Source: Haloprofundus halobius
GTDB taxonomy: Archaea; Halobacteriota; Halobacteria; Halobacteriales; Haloferacaceae
DNA: 64,000 nucleotides
Assembly: GCF_020097835.1 (NCBI RefSeq)
Contig: NZ_CP083666.1
Span: 2,108,001-2,172,000 of the forward strand
Direction of reading: 5' to 3'
Shown here piece by piece: positions 33,461-41,820 of this stretch. Numbering within the stretch: position 1 is the first letter of the stretch; every line of letters begins with the position of its first letter. The notes under the pieces were generated by a model that worked only from the letters and a program-made list of their open reading frames with translations, did no database searches and was not told where the DNA came from. The position numbers and the translations under genes were made by a program.

Positions 33461-33753
33461 GATGAATCCTCGGTGTGTAACCGAGTATCGATTGTGGTGA
33501 GAGCACATACGGGTCTGGTGATGTTCTGTCTTGCATGGACGGGTTGACCTCCATCCTACTATGAGGTCCAGTCACATAATGTCATCTCGTGAAACATCTA
33601 CAGGAGTTGAACAGGTTGTACTATTTTTCGAGGAAACGGTGTGCTATGCGTCGGTCCGCTCGTGAACGATATGCGTATTGTATTCAGCACGACCTCTGAA
33701 ACCGATCACCGCGTGAGGGTTTCACCAGAGCCAGCCAGTACCATCTCTCCTGC

Positions 33754-35484
33754 TTACTGCTCGTCGTACAGCCGCTCGACTTTTGAGAGCGAGTCGACCT
33801 CCTCCGGCGACAGGTCGTCACGGAACTCCGAGAACCGGGGAAAGCGCAGGGCGTACCCCGACTCGGTCTCCGTGGATCGCTGTATCTCCTCGTACTCGAC
33901 TTCGACGACGACCTCCGGGCGAACGCGAACCTCGCGGCCCCGTCGGTCGGTGACGAGCGGGTCGAGTCGATGCGTCATCTCCGCGAGCTGTTCGTCGGTC
34001 AGTCCCGAGAACATCCAGCCCACGTCGCGGAGTTCGTCGGTGTCGTCGTCGCGGCAGGCGAGGTGGAGGCGGCCGAGGAACTCGCTCTTTCGCCCCTCGC
34101 TCCACTTCGCGCCGACGACGACGAGGTCGAGCGGCTCCATCACAGGTTTCACTTTCAGCATGTAGCCGACCCGCGACCCGGGTTGGTACGCCGCGTCGAG
34201 GTTCTTCACCATGATTCCCTCGTGGCCCTGTGAGAGGGCGTCCTCGTAGAACTCGCGGGCCTCGGTTTCGTCGGCGGGTGCGATGGCGATCGCCGGTTCC
34301 AGCGCGCCGGAGCCGTCCGCGTCGCCGTCGAGACAGTCACCGAGCGTATCGACGCGCTCGCGAAGGGAGTCGTCGAGCAGCGACTCGCCGTCGACGTAGA
34401 GCGCGTCGAACAGATGCGTCACGACCGGAACGGACTCGACTAACTCCTCGATACGCTCCTCGCGCTTTATGCGCTGCGAGAGTTCCTGAAACGGGAGTGG
34501 TCGCCCCGTCTCGGGGCCGTATCCCACCGTCTCGCCTTCGAGGATGCAGTCGGTCGCGGAGACGCGCTCTCGGACCGCCGCGACGACCTCGGGGAACTGC
34601 TCTGTGACGTCTTCGAGACGACGGGTGAAGACGCGCACCTCGTCGCCACGCTTGTGAATCTGCGTTCGGAGGCCGTCGTACTTGTACTCGCAACGAACCG
34701 CCGCGGCGGTGGTCGTCTCGGACTCGTCTGTCTCCGTCTCCGCTCCGCCACCCACCTCCACGAGCGCCTCGTCGACGCCTTCGGCTTTCTGCGCGAGCAT
34801 CACCTTCACCGGGCGGAACAGCGCCACGTCGAGCGCTCGAAGCCCCTCGACTCCCTCGTCTCGCGCCGTCTCCGCGACGACGCGGAAGTCGTTCGTCAGC
34901 TGGTGGGCGCGCTCGACCGCCGCGACGGCCTCGTCGTCCCCGTCGAGAAACGCCGCCGCGACGGCGTCGCGGACGGTCCCCTCGCCGATACCGAGGCGCA
35001 TCGCGCCGACGATAGTGCGGACGACGTATCGCGCCTCGTCGGGGACGGCGCTCGTCAGCAGCTTCGCCACGCCGTCAACGCGACGGGACTGGCTCCCCTC
35101 GCCCGCGTACTCGGCGACGGAGACGAGCGTCTCGTGGACTGTCTCGACCGTCAGCGTCTCCGAGAACAGCGTCTGCTGACTTCGGTTCTCGACCGCCAGC
35201 GCCGCGGCGTCGCCCAGGTCGCCCTGTTCGCGCCACCACCTTTCGACCCGGTCGTCGTCGACGCCGGTCGCTTTCCGTATCGCCTCGCGGGTGAGACTGG
35301 AGGAGACACCGAGTTCGCGGCCGTCCCACGCCGGGAACACGCGTCCGCGGATCAGCGTGACGACGAGGGGCAGCTCCGCCTCGCTTGCGGCGGCGAAGCA
35401 GTCGGCCACCACGGCCGTCTTCTCGGTGGTGGAAGCGGTCGCTTCGAGGCGCCGGTAGACGTCGACGAGGGCGGCGTACTCCAT
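33754..35484 (-). CDS. lig: ATP-dependent DNA ligase
   Basis: A 576-residue archaeal ATP-dependent DNA ligase. An N-terminal DNA-binding helical domain (about residues 1-200) precedes the adenylation domain with motif I CEYKYDGLRTQIHKRGDEVR carrying the catalytic lysine, motif III-like HLFDALYVDGESLLDDSLRE, motif IV EGIMVKNLDAAYQPGSRVGY and motif V MLKVKPVMEPLDLVVVGAKW. A C-terminal OB-fold contains the final basic motif ALRFPRFSEFRDDLSPEE. It seals nicks in DNA during replication and repair. Length and motifs are complete. Confidence 0.95.
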   Translation of the reverse strand: MEYAALVDVYRRLEATASTTEKTAVVADCFAAASEAELPLVVTLIRGRVFPAWDGRELGVSSSLTREAIRKATGVDDDRVERWWREQGDLGDAAALAVENRSQQTLFSETLTVETVHETLVSVAEYAGEGSQSRRVDGVAKLLTSAVPDEARYVVRTIVGAMRLGIGEGTVRDAVAAAFLDGDDEAVAAVERAHQLTNDFRVVAETARDEGVEGLRALDVALFRPVKVMLAQKAEGVDEALVEVGGGAETETDESETTTAAAVRCEYKYDGLRTQIHKRGDEVRVFTRRLEDVTEQFPEVVAAVRERVSATDCILEGETVGYGPETGRPLPFQELSQRIKREERIEELVESVPVVTHLFDALYVDGESLLDDSLRERVDTLGDCLDGDADGSGALEPAIAIAPADETEAREFYEDALSQGHEGIMVKNLDAAYQPGSRVGYMLKVKPVMEPLDLVVVGAKWSEGRKSEFLGRLHLACRDDDTDELRDVGWMFSGLTDEQLAEMTHRLDPLVTDRRGREVRVRPEVVVEVEYEEIQRSTETESGYALRFPRFSEFRDDLSPEEVDSLSKVERLYDEQ

Positions 35485-35590
35485 CGGATCGACTACGGGC
35501 CGAAGCCGAATAAGGGCTCTCCGGGTGCGATCCGAGGCGATTCGGCTACGAGAGCTCGATGCGAGTGGTTTCCGATGTCTCTATCCGATT

Positions 35591-35630
35591 GTCGGCGTCT
35601 GTATCCCTGTGTCGGCGCCTGTATCCCTGC
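35591..35630. repeat. Two tandem 20-bp units
   Basis: Two adjacent units of the form GTCGGCGTCTGTATCCCTGT and GTCGGCGCCTGTATCCCTGC, 18 of 20 bases alike, lie between the ligase gene and the small zinc protein. Their purpose is not evident. Confidence 0.8.
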
Positions 35631-35649
35631 GTCTCTACCTGCGGACTGG

Positions 35650-35808
35650 TCACTCCAGCGATTCGGCGGCGTATTCGGCGACGTCGCCGGAACCACAGCA
35701 CTGACAGCGCTCGTCGTCCGGGTCGAGCGTGGTTCCGCAGCGACGACACTCGTAGAGCGTCGCGTCGTGCGTCCCTCGTCCGACGACCGCTTTGACAGAT
35801 TCGAACAT
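35650..35808 (-). CDS. Small zinc-ribbon protein
   Basis: A 52-residue protein reading MFESVKAVVGRGTHDATLYE then CRRCGTTLDPDDERCQCCGS and GDVAEYAAESLE. Four cysteines in two CxxC pairs form a classic zinc ribbon. Such 50-residue haloarchaeal zinc proteins are abundant and unassigned in function. The gene lies alone between the ligase and the GtrA/sulfatase pair. The start ATG 35808 and the acidic C-terminus give a compact, complete protein. Confidence 0.75.
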   Translation of the reverse strand: MFESVKAVVGRGTHDATLYECRRCGTTLDPDDERCQCCGSGDVAEYAAESLE

Positions 35809-35953
35809 AGATGGTGGTGGGGGAGTATCCGTCCCCTCTCAGTTGTCTGAGACTGCAGATGCATTAGAAAGTTTTCCATCCAGACTGAAAGTGATTACTG
35901 GGCCGCAGTCGTGCGATTGCGCGTATGAACGGTCCGATAAAAAGACGGCGTCC

Positions 35954-36379
35954 TCAATCGGCCCACGTCCACCGCGAGTCGAGGACGTACCGGTAGACGC
36001 CGCTGATGACGATGGCGACGCCGTTGGCGGGGAGATACGACACGTCGCGCCACGACACCAGCGCGTAGAGGATGGCGAGCTGTATCGGGATGGCGCTGCC
36101 GCGGACGAGGTTCGTCTTCACCAACCCGACGAGAAAGGCGTTGAGGCCGGTGTTCTGGAACGCCTGGAAGGTCCACGCGTTGTTCAGCACGTACTGGAAG
36201 ACGATGGTCAGTTCGATGGCGATCGTCGCGCTGAACAGATAGTTCATCCCGGTCTGCTCGACGAACAGCCACAGCAACACCATCTGGATGCCTGCGGCGA
36301 CGGCACCGACGATGACGAACCGACGCAGTCGGACGGCCATCGGTCCGTCGACGAGGGCGCGGAGCAGCGCTCGGACCAT
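35954..36379 (-). CDS. GtrA family membrane protein
   Basis: A 141-residue protein from ATG 36379 with four hydrophobic helices. The GtrA pattern is clear: LRRFVIVGAVAAGIQMVLLW, then ATIAIELTIVFQYVLNNAWT with the conserved NxxWTF, and the closing VYRYVLDSRWTW. GtrA proteins move lipid-linked sugars or help polysaccharide transfer in the membrane. The gene starts three bases after the TAA of the upstream sulfatase, so the two are co-transcribed, linking it to cell-surface glycan work. Confidence 0.88.
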   Translation of the reverse strand: MVRALLRALVDGPMAVRLRRFVIVGAVAAGIQMVLLWLFVEQTGMNYLFSATIAIELTIVFQYVLNNAWTFQAFQNTGLNAFLVGLVKTNLVRGSAIPIQLAILYALVSWRDVSYLPANGVAIVISGVYRYVLDSRWTWAD

Positions 36380-36381
36380 CG

Positions 36382-37827
36382 TTACCGATACCCGAGCGCG
36401 GAGAGGCGAGTCTCGACGGCGTCGTCGACGGTGCTCTCGTCGTCGGAGTCGGCGCGTTCGGGCTCGGTGGCTTCGGCGAGCCGTTCGGCGTGCTCGCGGA
36501 CCGACTCGCGGAGGCGGGAGAGGACGGCGTCCGCCCCCGGGGTCGGGTCGGCCGCCCGGTCGGTCTGCTGGTCGGGGTCGCTCGGGCGGTGGTACAGTTC
36601 GGCCTCGCCGGTCGCCGTATTTTCGATGTACGTCCACTCGCTGGTTCGCACGCTGACGAGCAGGTCGCCGTCGTCGAGGCCGCGCGGAATCGGCTGCTGG
36701 GTCACGTCGTCACCGCGGACGGCGACCGAGATGACCGGTTCGTCCGCGGGGTCTGCGCCGTCTTCGACGCTCGAAACGAGGCTTTCGCCGGTCCACTCGG
36801 CGGGTGCGTCCACCCCGAAGAGGTCGCAGACCGTCGGCGGGACGGCGTCGAGGCCGACCGGTCCGTCGATTCGGTGGGGCGCTGCGCCCGGCACGTCGAC
36901 GACGAGCGGGACGTGGACGAGTTCGTCGTAGAGCTTCGGGTAGTGCGCGAGGTGACCGTGTTCCTGAAACTCCTCGCCGTGGTCGCCGGCGACGACGACG
37001 GCCGTCGCGTCGCGCTGACCTGTCGCGTCGAGCGCGTCGAGAACCCGTCCGACGCTCGCGTCGACCTGCCTGACCGCACCTTGGTACAGCGTCCGGAGGT
37101 CCGCGAGCGTCCGGTCGCCGACCTCCCGGCCGAGACCGGTTCGCGTGTGTGCCAAGAGCATCCGGTGCGTGCCGAACACCGCCGAGGACACCTCGCGGAT
37201 GTAGCGCGGTGCGGGGACGTAGGGTGTGTGGACGTCCATGTAGTGAATCCAGAGGAAGAACGGTTCGTCGGCGTCTTCGACGAACGACGTCGCCGCGCGC
37301 TCCACGTCGAGCATGCGCGACGTGTCGAGGAACGGGCGGTCGTCCTCGTCACGCCGCAGGCGCGAGGAGAGTCGCCGAAACGGCGACGCGGCGAGTTGCA
37401 ACCAGCCCTCGACCGTCGGGTGGGCGGCGAGATACTGCCCGTAGATACTCGACCCGATGTCGGCGACGAACGCCTCGAACTCGTCGAATCCCTCGTCGTA
37501 TCCCCAATGTTCGGTGAGAAAGCCGTTGGCGGCGTTGAACCCGCCGGTGGCGACGCCGGCGGTCGACAGCGTCTCGGCGAGCGTCGGCGTCTCGCTCACG
37601 CCGATGCGTCCCGTGTCCGCGAACGTCGGTCGAGAGGCGAGCAGACCGGGGAACGAGAACGGCGTCCAGTTGCCCGTCGCAAACGCGTGCTCGAACACCG
37701 TTCCGCGGTCGGCCAGTCCCTGTAGCACGGGAGTGTGCCGCTCGGCGTCGTACGGACTGATCGCGTCCGCACGGAGCGAGTCGACCGTCACGAGTACCAC
37801 GTTGGTGAGTTCAGCGTCTGTCGTCAT
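36382..37827 (-). CDS. Sulfatase / alkaline-phosphatase-fold family protein
   Basis: A 481-residue sulfatase-fold protein. N-terminal NVVLVTVDSLRADAISPY carries metal-binding Asp; ERHTPVLQGLADRGTVFEHA follows; the metal site closes with VVVAGDHGEEFQEHGHLAHY. A substrate region includes FLWIHYMDVHTPYVPAPRYI. The usual Cys/Ser formylglycine position is replaced by the TGNWTPFSFPGLLAS segment, which may place a Thr or Ser as the nucleophile, as in phosphotransferases of this fold. There is no signal peptide. Paired with GtrA it probably modifies a surface glycan or lipid, although the true substrate is open. Confidence 0.85.
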   Translation of the reverse strand: MTTDAELTNVVLVTVDSLRADAISPYDAERHTPVLQGLADRGTVFEHAFATGNWTPFSFPGLLASRPTFADTGRIGVSETPTLAETLSTAGVATGGFNAANGFLTEHWGYDEGFDEFEAFVADIGSSIYGQYLAAHPTVEGWLQLAASPFRRLSSRLRRDEDDRPFLDTSRMLDVERAATSFVEDADEPFFLWIHYMDVHTPYVPAPRYIREVSSAVFGTHRMLLAHTRTGLGREVGDRTLADLRTLYQGAVRQVDASVGRVLDALDATGQRDATAVVVAGDHGEEFQEHGHLAHYPKLYDELVHVPLVVDVPGAAPHRIDGPVGLDAVPPTVCDLFGVDAPAEWTGESLVSSVEDGADPADEPVISVAVRGDDVTQQPIPRGLDDGDLLVSVRTSEWTYIENTATGEAELYHRPSDPDQQTDRAADPTPGADAVLSRLRESVREHAERLAEATEPERADSDDESTVDDAVETRLSALGYR

Positions 37828-38084
37828 GGATAGCGAACCGTCTTGCCACAGACTGACGCCCCTTCGTCCGCCGCCCGGCGACTCTTTCGGTCGGCCCTCG
37901 GGGAGACGGTTCGGTCAGTCTCGAATCGGATGCGCCAGTAACGGCCCGTGTCTACGCAGGACATCCCCCTCACAGTTTCGGTTTCGATGGACTGTCTCGG
38001 ATAGACGGTTCCGTCCCTTAGATGGCTCTAAACCGGCGCTCGTCTCCATTGCTCGCCGCACGACTTCACGACATGCGGTTGATA

Positions 38085-38795
38085 TCACGGGCGCCGACCG
38101 TCTTCGGAGAGGCGCACACTCGGTGAGGCAACTACGTCCAGCCCTGGACTGTAGTACCGAACCGGTGCACCCGCCGGGCGGGCGAATCCGTTCGCTCGAA
38201 AGAGACTCTCGCGCTCGATGGCGGCGTCGGCCGGGTAGAGTGTCCACGGTTCGTGAGTGACGTCGGTGTAGCGGAGGCTCCCGTCGGACGCCTCGGTGTA
38301 GAAGCGGTGGCGTTCGGTGAGAAACGCCGCTAGTGGGTCGTCGGTCGACGAGAACGGCTCGCCGGTCGGCCAGTACGTCGCCCGGTAGTGGGCGGGTCTG
38401 TCGCCGGGGTGGAGTCGCCGACTCCGAAACCGGACGCAGTCGTCGTCCAGTTCGAGCGAAATCCGGGCGTAGTAGTACGGGAGGTGGTGGAACACGCGCG
38501 CGCCGAGGACGCTCAGAACACCCTGCGCGTCGAGGCTGAAGAAGTACACCGCCGGGTCTCCCTCGTGGGTGACGTACGTCCGGAGGTTCAGTTCGGGAAG
38601 TGGGACGCTCGCCCACCGGGGCAACCCTCTCGGGCGGACGTTCACGTTGGTGAACGGCACCACCGAGAGCCACCCGGAGCCGTCGTGTTCGTCGACGGCG
38701 AGCGACTCGGGGAGATGGGACGCGAGGTGGTCGGCGTCGACGCGCCAGTTGTCGAACAACAGATGTCGCCATCCCATCGCTAGCGGGAGAACCAT
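38085..38795 (-). CDS. DUF2071 (YqjF-like) family protein
   Basis: A 236-residue protein from ATG 38795. It has the YqjF/DUF2071 pattern: AMGWRHLLFDNWRVDADHLA and SHLPESLAVDEHDGSGWLSV at the start, FTNVNVRPRGLPRWASVPLP LNLRTYV and GDPAVYFFSLDAQGVLSVLG in the middle, and FLTERHRFYTEASDGSLRYT towards the end. The fold is acetoacetate-decarboxylase-like in character, but function is unknown. It is complete and stands alone with about 250 bases of non-coding sequence on its 3' side. Confidence 0.85.
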   Translation of the reverse strand: MVLPLAMGWRHLLFDNWRVDADHLASHLPESLAVDEHDGSGWLSVVPFTNVNVRPRGLPRWASVPLPELNLRTYVTHEGDPAVYFFSLDAQGVLSVLGARVFHHLPYYYARISLELDDDCVRFRSRRLHPGDRPAHYRATYWPTGEPFSSTDDPLAAFLTERHRFYTEASDGSLRYTDVTHEPWTLYPADAAIERESLFRANGFARPAGAPVRYYSPGLDVVASPSVRLSEDGRRP

Positions 38796-38975
38796 ACTCG
38801 AACGTACACCTCTTCGATAGTAAACGTCGGCGGTGTGAGCGACCGAACGACGCCGGGAAGACGGCGTATTGGACGGGGCGACACGCTACGATTATGGCCG
38901 GAATATCTGGACACAAATCAACCGTCCGGGCAAGTATCAACATTTCCCGTAAGTTCAACATATGAAACTGGTAGG

Positions 38976-38985
38976 AAATTATATG
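38976..38985 (+). promoter_or_regulatory. TATA element of the subtilisin-like protease gene
   Basis: An A/T island reading AAATTATATG lies 24-33 bases before the GTG at 39009. This is the spacing expected if transcription starts on or next to the first codon, as in leaderless haloarchaeal genes. It supports GTG 39009 over the GTG codons at 38994 and 39000. Confidence 0.55.
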
Positions 38986-39008
38986 TAGATTGTGTGAAAG
39001 TGTCTATC

Positions 39009-40442
39009 GTGACACATCACAACAGGCGGACGTTTCTGAAGTTCACCGGTACAGCACTCGGCGGCCTCGCGCTCGGCGCGGGGACGGCGGCGGGCGCGAC
39101 GGGGGCCGACGAGCGGTTCCTCGTCGACCTGCGCGAGGTTTCGCGCGCCGAGGTCCCCGACGACGTCGAAATCATCCACGACCTCTCGGAGGTCGACCTG
39201 CTGGTTGCGCGCGGTGACGCCGCCGCCGTCGGCGGAGCGCCCGCGACGACGCCCGACGTGACGGTGTATCAGGCCAACGGCGGGGTCGCCGCCGAGGCGA
39301 GCGGCCCGAAGGCGAACAACGAGAACAGCGCGAGCCACAACCACGACGGTCCGGCGACGAACACCGAACTCCAGTGGGACAAGCGCGTCCAGAGCGTCGG
39401 CGACCTGACCGACAAGCCCGGCGGCGGCAAGTTCATCCACGACGTGACGAAGGGCGCGGGTACGCGCGTCGCCGTCGTCGACTCCGGCGTCTACGACGGT
39501 CACCCGGACCTCGCCGACGTCGTCAACCCGGAACTGTCGGCGAACTTCACGACCGACGGGATGGACTTCCGCCCGAACGGCGCGGGCGACCACGGGACAC
39601 ACGTCGCGGGCACCATCGCGGCGACGAACAGCAACGACGGCCCCGCCGGCGGCGTTCTCGGCACGGCCCCAGAGACCGAACTGCTCTCGCTTCGCGTCTT
39701 CTCGGGCGTCGAGGGCGTGACGGGCGACACGCTCGCCGCGCTCGTCTACGCGGCCAATCAGGGCTGTGACGCCGCGAACATCAGTCTCGGCTATCCGGCA
39801 CCGTACGTCGACCCCGAGGAGTATCCGGAGCTGATCGCCATCCAGGAGGCGTACCGACGCGTCGCCGAGTACGCCCGCACCCAGGAGATGATCATCGTCA
39901 ACTCCGCCGGCAACGACGGCCTCGACATGGACGCCGAAGGAATCCTGAGCCTGCCGACCGAAGTCGAGGGCATCTTCGGCGTCTCCGCGACCGGTCCCAT
40001 CGGCTTCGGTTGGGGCGAGAAAACCGACGACAACGAGGAGAAGTGGCTCACCGGCGACCGCCTCGAAGAGCCGACGACGGACCCGGCGTTCTACACGAAC
40101 TACGGCAGCGCCGTCGACGTCTCCGCCGGCGGCGGGGATGCCGACCTCGACGCGCTCGACGGCGGCGTCGAGGGCGCAGAACGTGACCTCGTGTTCTCGA
40201 CGGTCAACGTCGTCGAGGAGGACGGCTCCGCCGTCCCCGGCTACGGCTGGAAAGCCGGCACCTCGATGGCCGCGCCGCAGGTTTCGGGTGCCGTGGCGCT
40301 TGTTCGCTCGCTGCGACCCGACGCCAGCGCCGAGGAGGTCGAGGCACTCATCATGGAGACGGCGAGCGACGCCGAGGGCGGCGAGACGTACCACGGCGCG
40401 GGCCACCTCGACCTGAAGCGACTGGTGAAGGCGGCGGAGTAG
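39009..40442 (+). CDS. Subtilisin-like serine protease (halolysin type, S8 family)
   Basis: A 477-residue secreted protease from GTG 39009. A twin-arginine signal (NRRTFLKFTGTALGGLALGA) predicts Tat export. A propeptide of about 130 residues follows. The catalytic triad is in ALVVDSG-type context: RVAVVDSGVYDGHPDL (Asp), GDHGTHVAGTIAATNS (His) and GWKAGTSMAAPQVSGAVALV (Ser). The oxyanion Asn is in IIVNSAGNDGLDMDAEG. No large C-terminal domain is present, unlike classical halolysins. The enzyme degrades extracellular protein. The promoter position suggests a leaderless transcript. Confidence 0.9.
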   Translation: MTHHNRRTFLKFTGTALGGLALGAGTAAGATGADERFLVDLREVSRAEVPDDVEIIHDLSEVDLLVARGDAAAVGGAPATTPDVTVYQANGGVAAEASGPKANNENSASHNHDGPATNTELQWDKRVQSVGDLTDKPGGGKFIHDVTKGAGTRVAVVDSGVYDGHPDLADVVNPELSANFTTDGMDFRPNGAGDHGTHVAGTIAATNSNDGPAGGVLGTAPETELLSLRVFSGVEGVTGDTLAALVYAANQGCDAANISLGYPAPYVDPEEYPELIAIQEAYRRVAEYARTQEMIIVNSAGNDGLDMDAEGILSLPTEVEGIFGVSATGPIGFGWGEKTDDNEEKWLTGDRLEEPTTDPAFYTNYGSAVDVSAGGGDADLDALDGGVEGAERDLVFSTVNVVEEDGSAVPGYGWKAGTSMAAPQVSGAVALVRSLRPDASAEEVEALIMETASDAEGGETYHGAGHLDLKRLVKAAE

Positions 40443-40463
40443 TCGAACTACCCGGCAGGCCCG

Positions 40464-40688
40464 CTATCGGTCGGTTCGCACGTCCGAGGATTCGAGTTCC
40501 TCGACGCGCCGTTCCAGTTCTTCGAGACGCTGTTCGATGCTCGGGGACTCCTCGTCGTCGACAACCGTCTCTTCGAGCCGATTCACTCGATGGACTAATC
40601 CGCTGAGCGGCCACTCCGTCCGTTCGGAGGACATGCCCGCGAAATCCTCCGCCTCCGCGCCCAGCACGTGGCGTTCGAGCGTCTGCAC
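40464..40688 (-). CDS. Small coiled-coil protein
   Basis: A 74-residue protein starting at GTG 40688 (reads MQTLERHVLGAEAEDFAGMS). Two heptad stretches are visible: LVHRVNRLEETVVDDEE and SIEQRLEELERRVEELESSD, ending in a polar tail. The frame is open a further 15 codons upstream with continuing heptads (DGDRLERRV), but no start codon is found there. A coiled-coil adaptor role is possible; no family is recognised. It converges on the protease gene with a 21-base gap. Confidence 0.55.
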   Translation of the reverse strand: MQTLERHVLGAEAEDFAGMSSERTEWPLSGLVHRVNRLEETVVDDEESPSIEQRLEELERRVEELESSDVRTDR

Positions 40689-40997
40689 TCGTCGTTCCAG
40701 TCGGTCTCCGTCGCTTATCGTTAGGGTCTACGCGTCTCGAGTGGATGTATCTTAGACCGGCGTCGACGATGTGGATCAAAACGGAGTGGGGGAGTTGGTT
40801 GGATGAGAACTTCGACTTCTCTCGTTTGGCGAACGCCAACGGCGGTGGTTCAGAATCGTTCGTATAGCGCACTCGTTACGATAGTAGCTCTCGAATCGAC
40901 AGATTCGTGCGTCTCGATTATTTGTTGCGATAGAGACTGAAGGAGAAATTCCACCATATATTTGATGGAATAAATTGTAGACATAATCGTTGAAACG

Positions 40998-41270
40998 ATG
41001 AGCGTCATTCAGGAGTCGAGCGCGAAGGCGGAGGCAGTCGCACCAAGTCAGGTAGTCGTCGAACGGGTCGCCGCTTCGGAGGGAGTCGCGCAGACGGAGC
41101 TCGTACCACTATACGAGGCCGTCGACCCCGAAGCGTTAGATGTGCTCGCCGAGACCGGAAGAGACGGCGATTCCGCGCTCTGGATCGAGTTTCCGTACCA
41201 TGGGTACGAGGTGACCGTCACCAGCGAAGGTGCGGTCCACATCGACAAGGGCGCGGAGTTCCGGAGCTAA
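40998..41270 (+). CDS. HalOD1 output domain protein
   Basis: A 90-residue protein starting at ATG 40998. The HalOD1 core spans about residues 19-85: VVVERVAASEGVAQTELVPL YEAVDPEALDVL, then LWIEFPYHGYEVTVTSEGAV. An AT-rich promoter with ATATATTT at 40953-40960 lies about 38 bases before the start. The next small zinc-type gene begins five bases after its stop. HalOD1 proteins are suspected regulators; the target is unknown. Confidence 0.82.
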   Translation: MSVIQESSAKAEAVAPSQVVVERVAASEGVAQTELVPLYEAVDPEALDVLAETGRDGDSALWIEFPYHGYEVTVTSEGAVHIDKGAEFRS

Positions 41271-41274
41271 ACTG

Positions 41275-41439
41275 GTGGGCGAGCGCTACGAACTGAACTG
41301 TACCGACTGCTCGTTTCGGAGGACAGTAAGGGGAGAGTACACGGAAGTGTTAGCTGTCATTGAGGCTCACAGGAAGGAACAGTGCGCCGGTCCTGCGGAG
41401 CATTTCGTCAACGTCCATCGCCTGAGTGGTAGCGAATAG
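41275..41439 (+). CDS. Small zinc-knuckle protein downstream of HalOD1
   Basis: A 54-residue protein beginning at GTG 41275 (reads MGERYELNCTDCSFRRTVRG). It has a CxxC pair near residue 9 and later HRKEQCAGPAEHFVNVHRLS with His and Cys that could complete a zinc site. This pairing of a HalOD1 gene with a small putative zinc protein is common in haloarchaea (possibly a DUF7837-type family, from memory). It starts four bases after the HalOD1 stop codon and is most likely in the same operon. Confidence 0.65.
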   Translation: MGERYELNCTDCSFRRTVRGEYTEVLAVIEAHRKEQCAGPAEHFVNVHRLSGSE

Positions 41440-41820
41440 TACGTCCGCATCGCTGTTGAGCACGTTCGTCGCACTTCCGTACGGTCGAATCGGGTATCCA
41501 GCTTCTGAGGGTCCAGGAGAGTTCGTCGGGTGCTCGCGACGACCGCACCGACTCCGAGAAATCGCTCGTCGCCGGACCGCGCAGCGATCAGATTCCCAGT
41601 CGCATCCCCCTCGTGACGAAGATGATTCCGAGCATCACCGGCTCGTTGAACAGACTGATGAGTGGTACTCGTTTCCCGAGCGACGCGAGCGCGTCGGGTC
41701 TGGGGTAACTTACTGTTAGTCGGAAACACCTCCGTCTACCCTACAGAGATTACTTATCGGAACTATCGGAAATTACCCGGTTCCGTTTATTATCGTTCCC
41801 GCAGAAGAGTGCTGACAAGC
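41440..41820. other. Intergenic region with degraded ORF and orc promoter
   Basis: No intact gene is seen. On the minus strand from about 41700 to 41360, three frames give protein-like pieces (PLISLFNEPVMLGIIFVTR, EGDATGNLIAARSGDERFLG, GYPIRPYGSATNVLNSDADV), suggesting a gene lost by frameshifts. The right end holds two TATCGGAA repeats (41755 and 41764) and a TATA-like TTTATTAT at 41786-41793, about 30 bases before the orc start. Confidence 0.45.
41755..41771. repeat. TATCGGAA repeat pair, candidate Orc-binding site
   Basis: Two TATCGGAA octamers start at 41755 and 41764. Further copies start at 42419, 42432 (inside orc) and 42842 (just after its stop). Five copies within 1.1 kb is far above chance for one octamer. 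The location around an Orc1/Cdc6 gene suggests an origin or an autoregulatory site; no long AT-rich unwinding element is obvious. Confidence 0.5.

Noticed and set aside
35591-35630. CRISPR-like array
   Set aside because: The two 20-base units are directly adjacent with no spacer and there are only two of them.
37828-38084. Hidden gene between the sulfatase and DUF2071 genes
   Set aside because: Frames on both strands are Arg-rich shadows with no start or domain pattern; it is treated as promoter sequence for the sulfatase.
38979-40406. 475-codon minus-strand frame over the protease gene
   Set aside because: Antisense to a complete subtilisin with triad residues; no independent motif.
41662-41820. 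Extended start for orc
   Set aside because: The extra 53 residues overlap the TATA element and octamer repeats and have no conserved character; ATG 41821 fits the promoter spacing.
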